Positions 12,936-13,467 of a DNA stretch of 13,467 nt are shown in pieces. This stretch comes from Syntrophomonadaceae bacterium (GTDB lineage Bacteria > Bacillota > Syntrophomonadia > Syntrophomonadales > Syntrophomonadaceae), in the NCBI GenBank assembly GCA_030526885.1, contig JAUNBV010000037.1:1-13467 (forward strand), read 5' to 3'. A program made the position numbers and the translations under genes. The notes below the pieces were generated by a model that saw only the letters and a program-made list of their open reading frames with translations, was not told the origin of the DNA and did no database searches. Position 1 is the first letter of the stretch. Each line of letters begins with the position of its first letter.

Positions 12936-13467
12936 TTAACCGTTTACCGCCGCTACCAAAAGATTGTCCGGGTACATGCCGGAGCGAAGCTGGCTCAGCC
13001 GCACTATGGTTTCCCTGCGGCGCATGCCCAACTCCCGCATCAATTCCCATACCAGACGGCTGTACACGCTGGCGGCTACGCCTTCGTCGCTGAACAGGGT
13101 GAGGGCTTTGCCAAAAGCGGTGCCTATTTCAGCAAAGCTGTCCGGGTCGCGATCGCCTCCCATGCGGGCGGCGGTCTTAAAGGCGCACTTATAATAGCTG
13201 ACGCGGGTGCGCAGCATTACACTCTCCAGGCTTTCGATACCCTGCCGCTCCAATATATATCCTTCGTTGATCACCGCCATCAGGTCGGACATGTCGTCCA
13301 GCATGTCGGCTGCTTCCGCTTCCACCAACTGCTGCATCAGATAACCGAAGATATAATCGCCCAGCAGGATATTGCTTTGCAGTTTACGGTCACACTCCTG
13401 CCCTTCCTCGGTATCCCTTATCTGCTGGTGAATCTGGTTAGCCAAATACACGGAGCGAAAGATGTTG
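12936..13467 (-). CDS. Polyprenyl-synthetase-like protein lacking Asp-rich motifs (partial)
   Basis: The frame is open to the window edge (N-I-F-R-S-V-Y-L-A-N-Q-I-H...), so the N-terminus lies outside; a GTG at 13451 is in frame but looks internal. The visible 176 residues are all helical and resemble the all-alpha isoprenyl diphosphate synthase fold. SNILLGDYIFGYLMQQL matches the I-L-x-G-D-Y-x-x-x-x-x family block, followed by an I-N-E-G counterpart of the S-E-G-E motif and a late FAEIGTAFGKAL block. Where the first catalytic DDxxD should follow the H-D-D helix, the sequence reads QIHQQIRDTEEG, and no second DDxxD appears before the short C-terminus. Active members elongate prenyl diphosphates for quinones or undecaprenyl. 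This one may be a non-catalytic subunit (as in HepS-type partners) or a repurposed fold. A terminator follows. Confidence 0.6.
   Translation of the reverse strand, partial: NIFRSVYLANQIHQQIRDTEEGQECDRKLQSNILLGDYIFGYLMQQLVEAEAADMLDDMSDLMAVINEGYILERQGIESLESVMLRTRVSYYKCAFKTAARMGGDRDPDSFAEIGTAFGKALTLFSDEGVAASVYSRLVWELMRELGMRRRETIVRLSQLRSGMYPDNLLVAAVNG

Noticed and set aside
1..13467. CRISPR array, tRNA, transposon or phage module
   Set aside because: No regularly spaced repeats, tRNA-like cloverleaf, transposase-like frame or terminal inverted repeats were seen; the phage-named amidoligase family is also common in bacterial chromosomes.

Overview
The window looks like chromosomal DNA of an endospore-lineage Firmicute, probably a clostridial, possibly syntrophic or fatty-acid-oxidising, anaerobe. 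The evidence is GC-moderate coding DNA with frequent ATA codons, strong AGGAGG-type ribosome sites with GTG and TTG starts, a YheC/YheD-type ATP-grasp gene, a 3-hydroxyacyl-CoA dehydrogenase end, a diverged YchF GTPase and a Clostridia-style type IV pilus cluster. The lineage is inferred from gene content only. No IS element, phage gene, tRNA, rRNA or CRISPR array was seen.

Layout. (1) 1-2300, plus strand: the 3' end of a 3-hydroxyacyl-CoA dehydrogenase, a five-helix membrane protein with a bacterial PH-like domain, and a YchF-family NTPase closed by a clear terminator. (2) 2359-5186, plus strand: a two-gene peptide-ligase locus, with a YheC/D-type ATP-grasp gene followed after 2 bp by a COOH-NH2 amidoligase carrying a degenerate ATP-grasp-like N-terminus and an Arg/Asn-rich tail. 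A candidate sigma-K-like promoter precedes the pair. (3) 5177-6152, minus strand: an acetate/succinate-type transporter with its own terminator and a hairpin-rich leader, plus a possible tiny ORF. (4) 6351-7708, plus strand: a PlsC acyltransferase fused to a zinc ribbon and a PH/GRAM-like domain, with promoter and terminator. (5) 12785-7728, minus strand: a secreted or anchored transglutaminase-like protein, a PilC/GspF platform protein, four small single-helix pilin-like proteins with stop/start overlaps, and the retraction ATPase PilT. (6) 13467-12851, minus strand: the C-terminal part of a polyprenyl-synthetase-like protein without visible Asp-rich motifs, ending at a terminator.

How the genes may work together. 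The ligase pair is the best candidate for a poorly described system: two amide-bond-forming enzymes, probably made together and possibly late in sporulation, with a basic tail that could serve as coat anchor or substrate. The pilus cluster holds the platform, minor-pilin-like subunits and retraction motor, but no extension ATPase, prepilin peptidase or canonical G|FTLIE major pilin, so those must lie elsewhere or be absent. Intergenic gaps are all below 300 bp; the larger ones (2175-2421, 5187-5474, 6153-6449, 12685-12935) hold the terminators, promoters and dyads listed.
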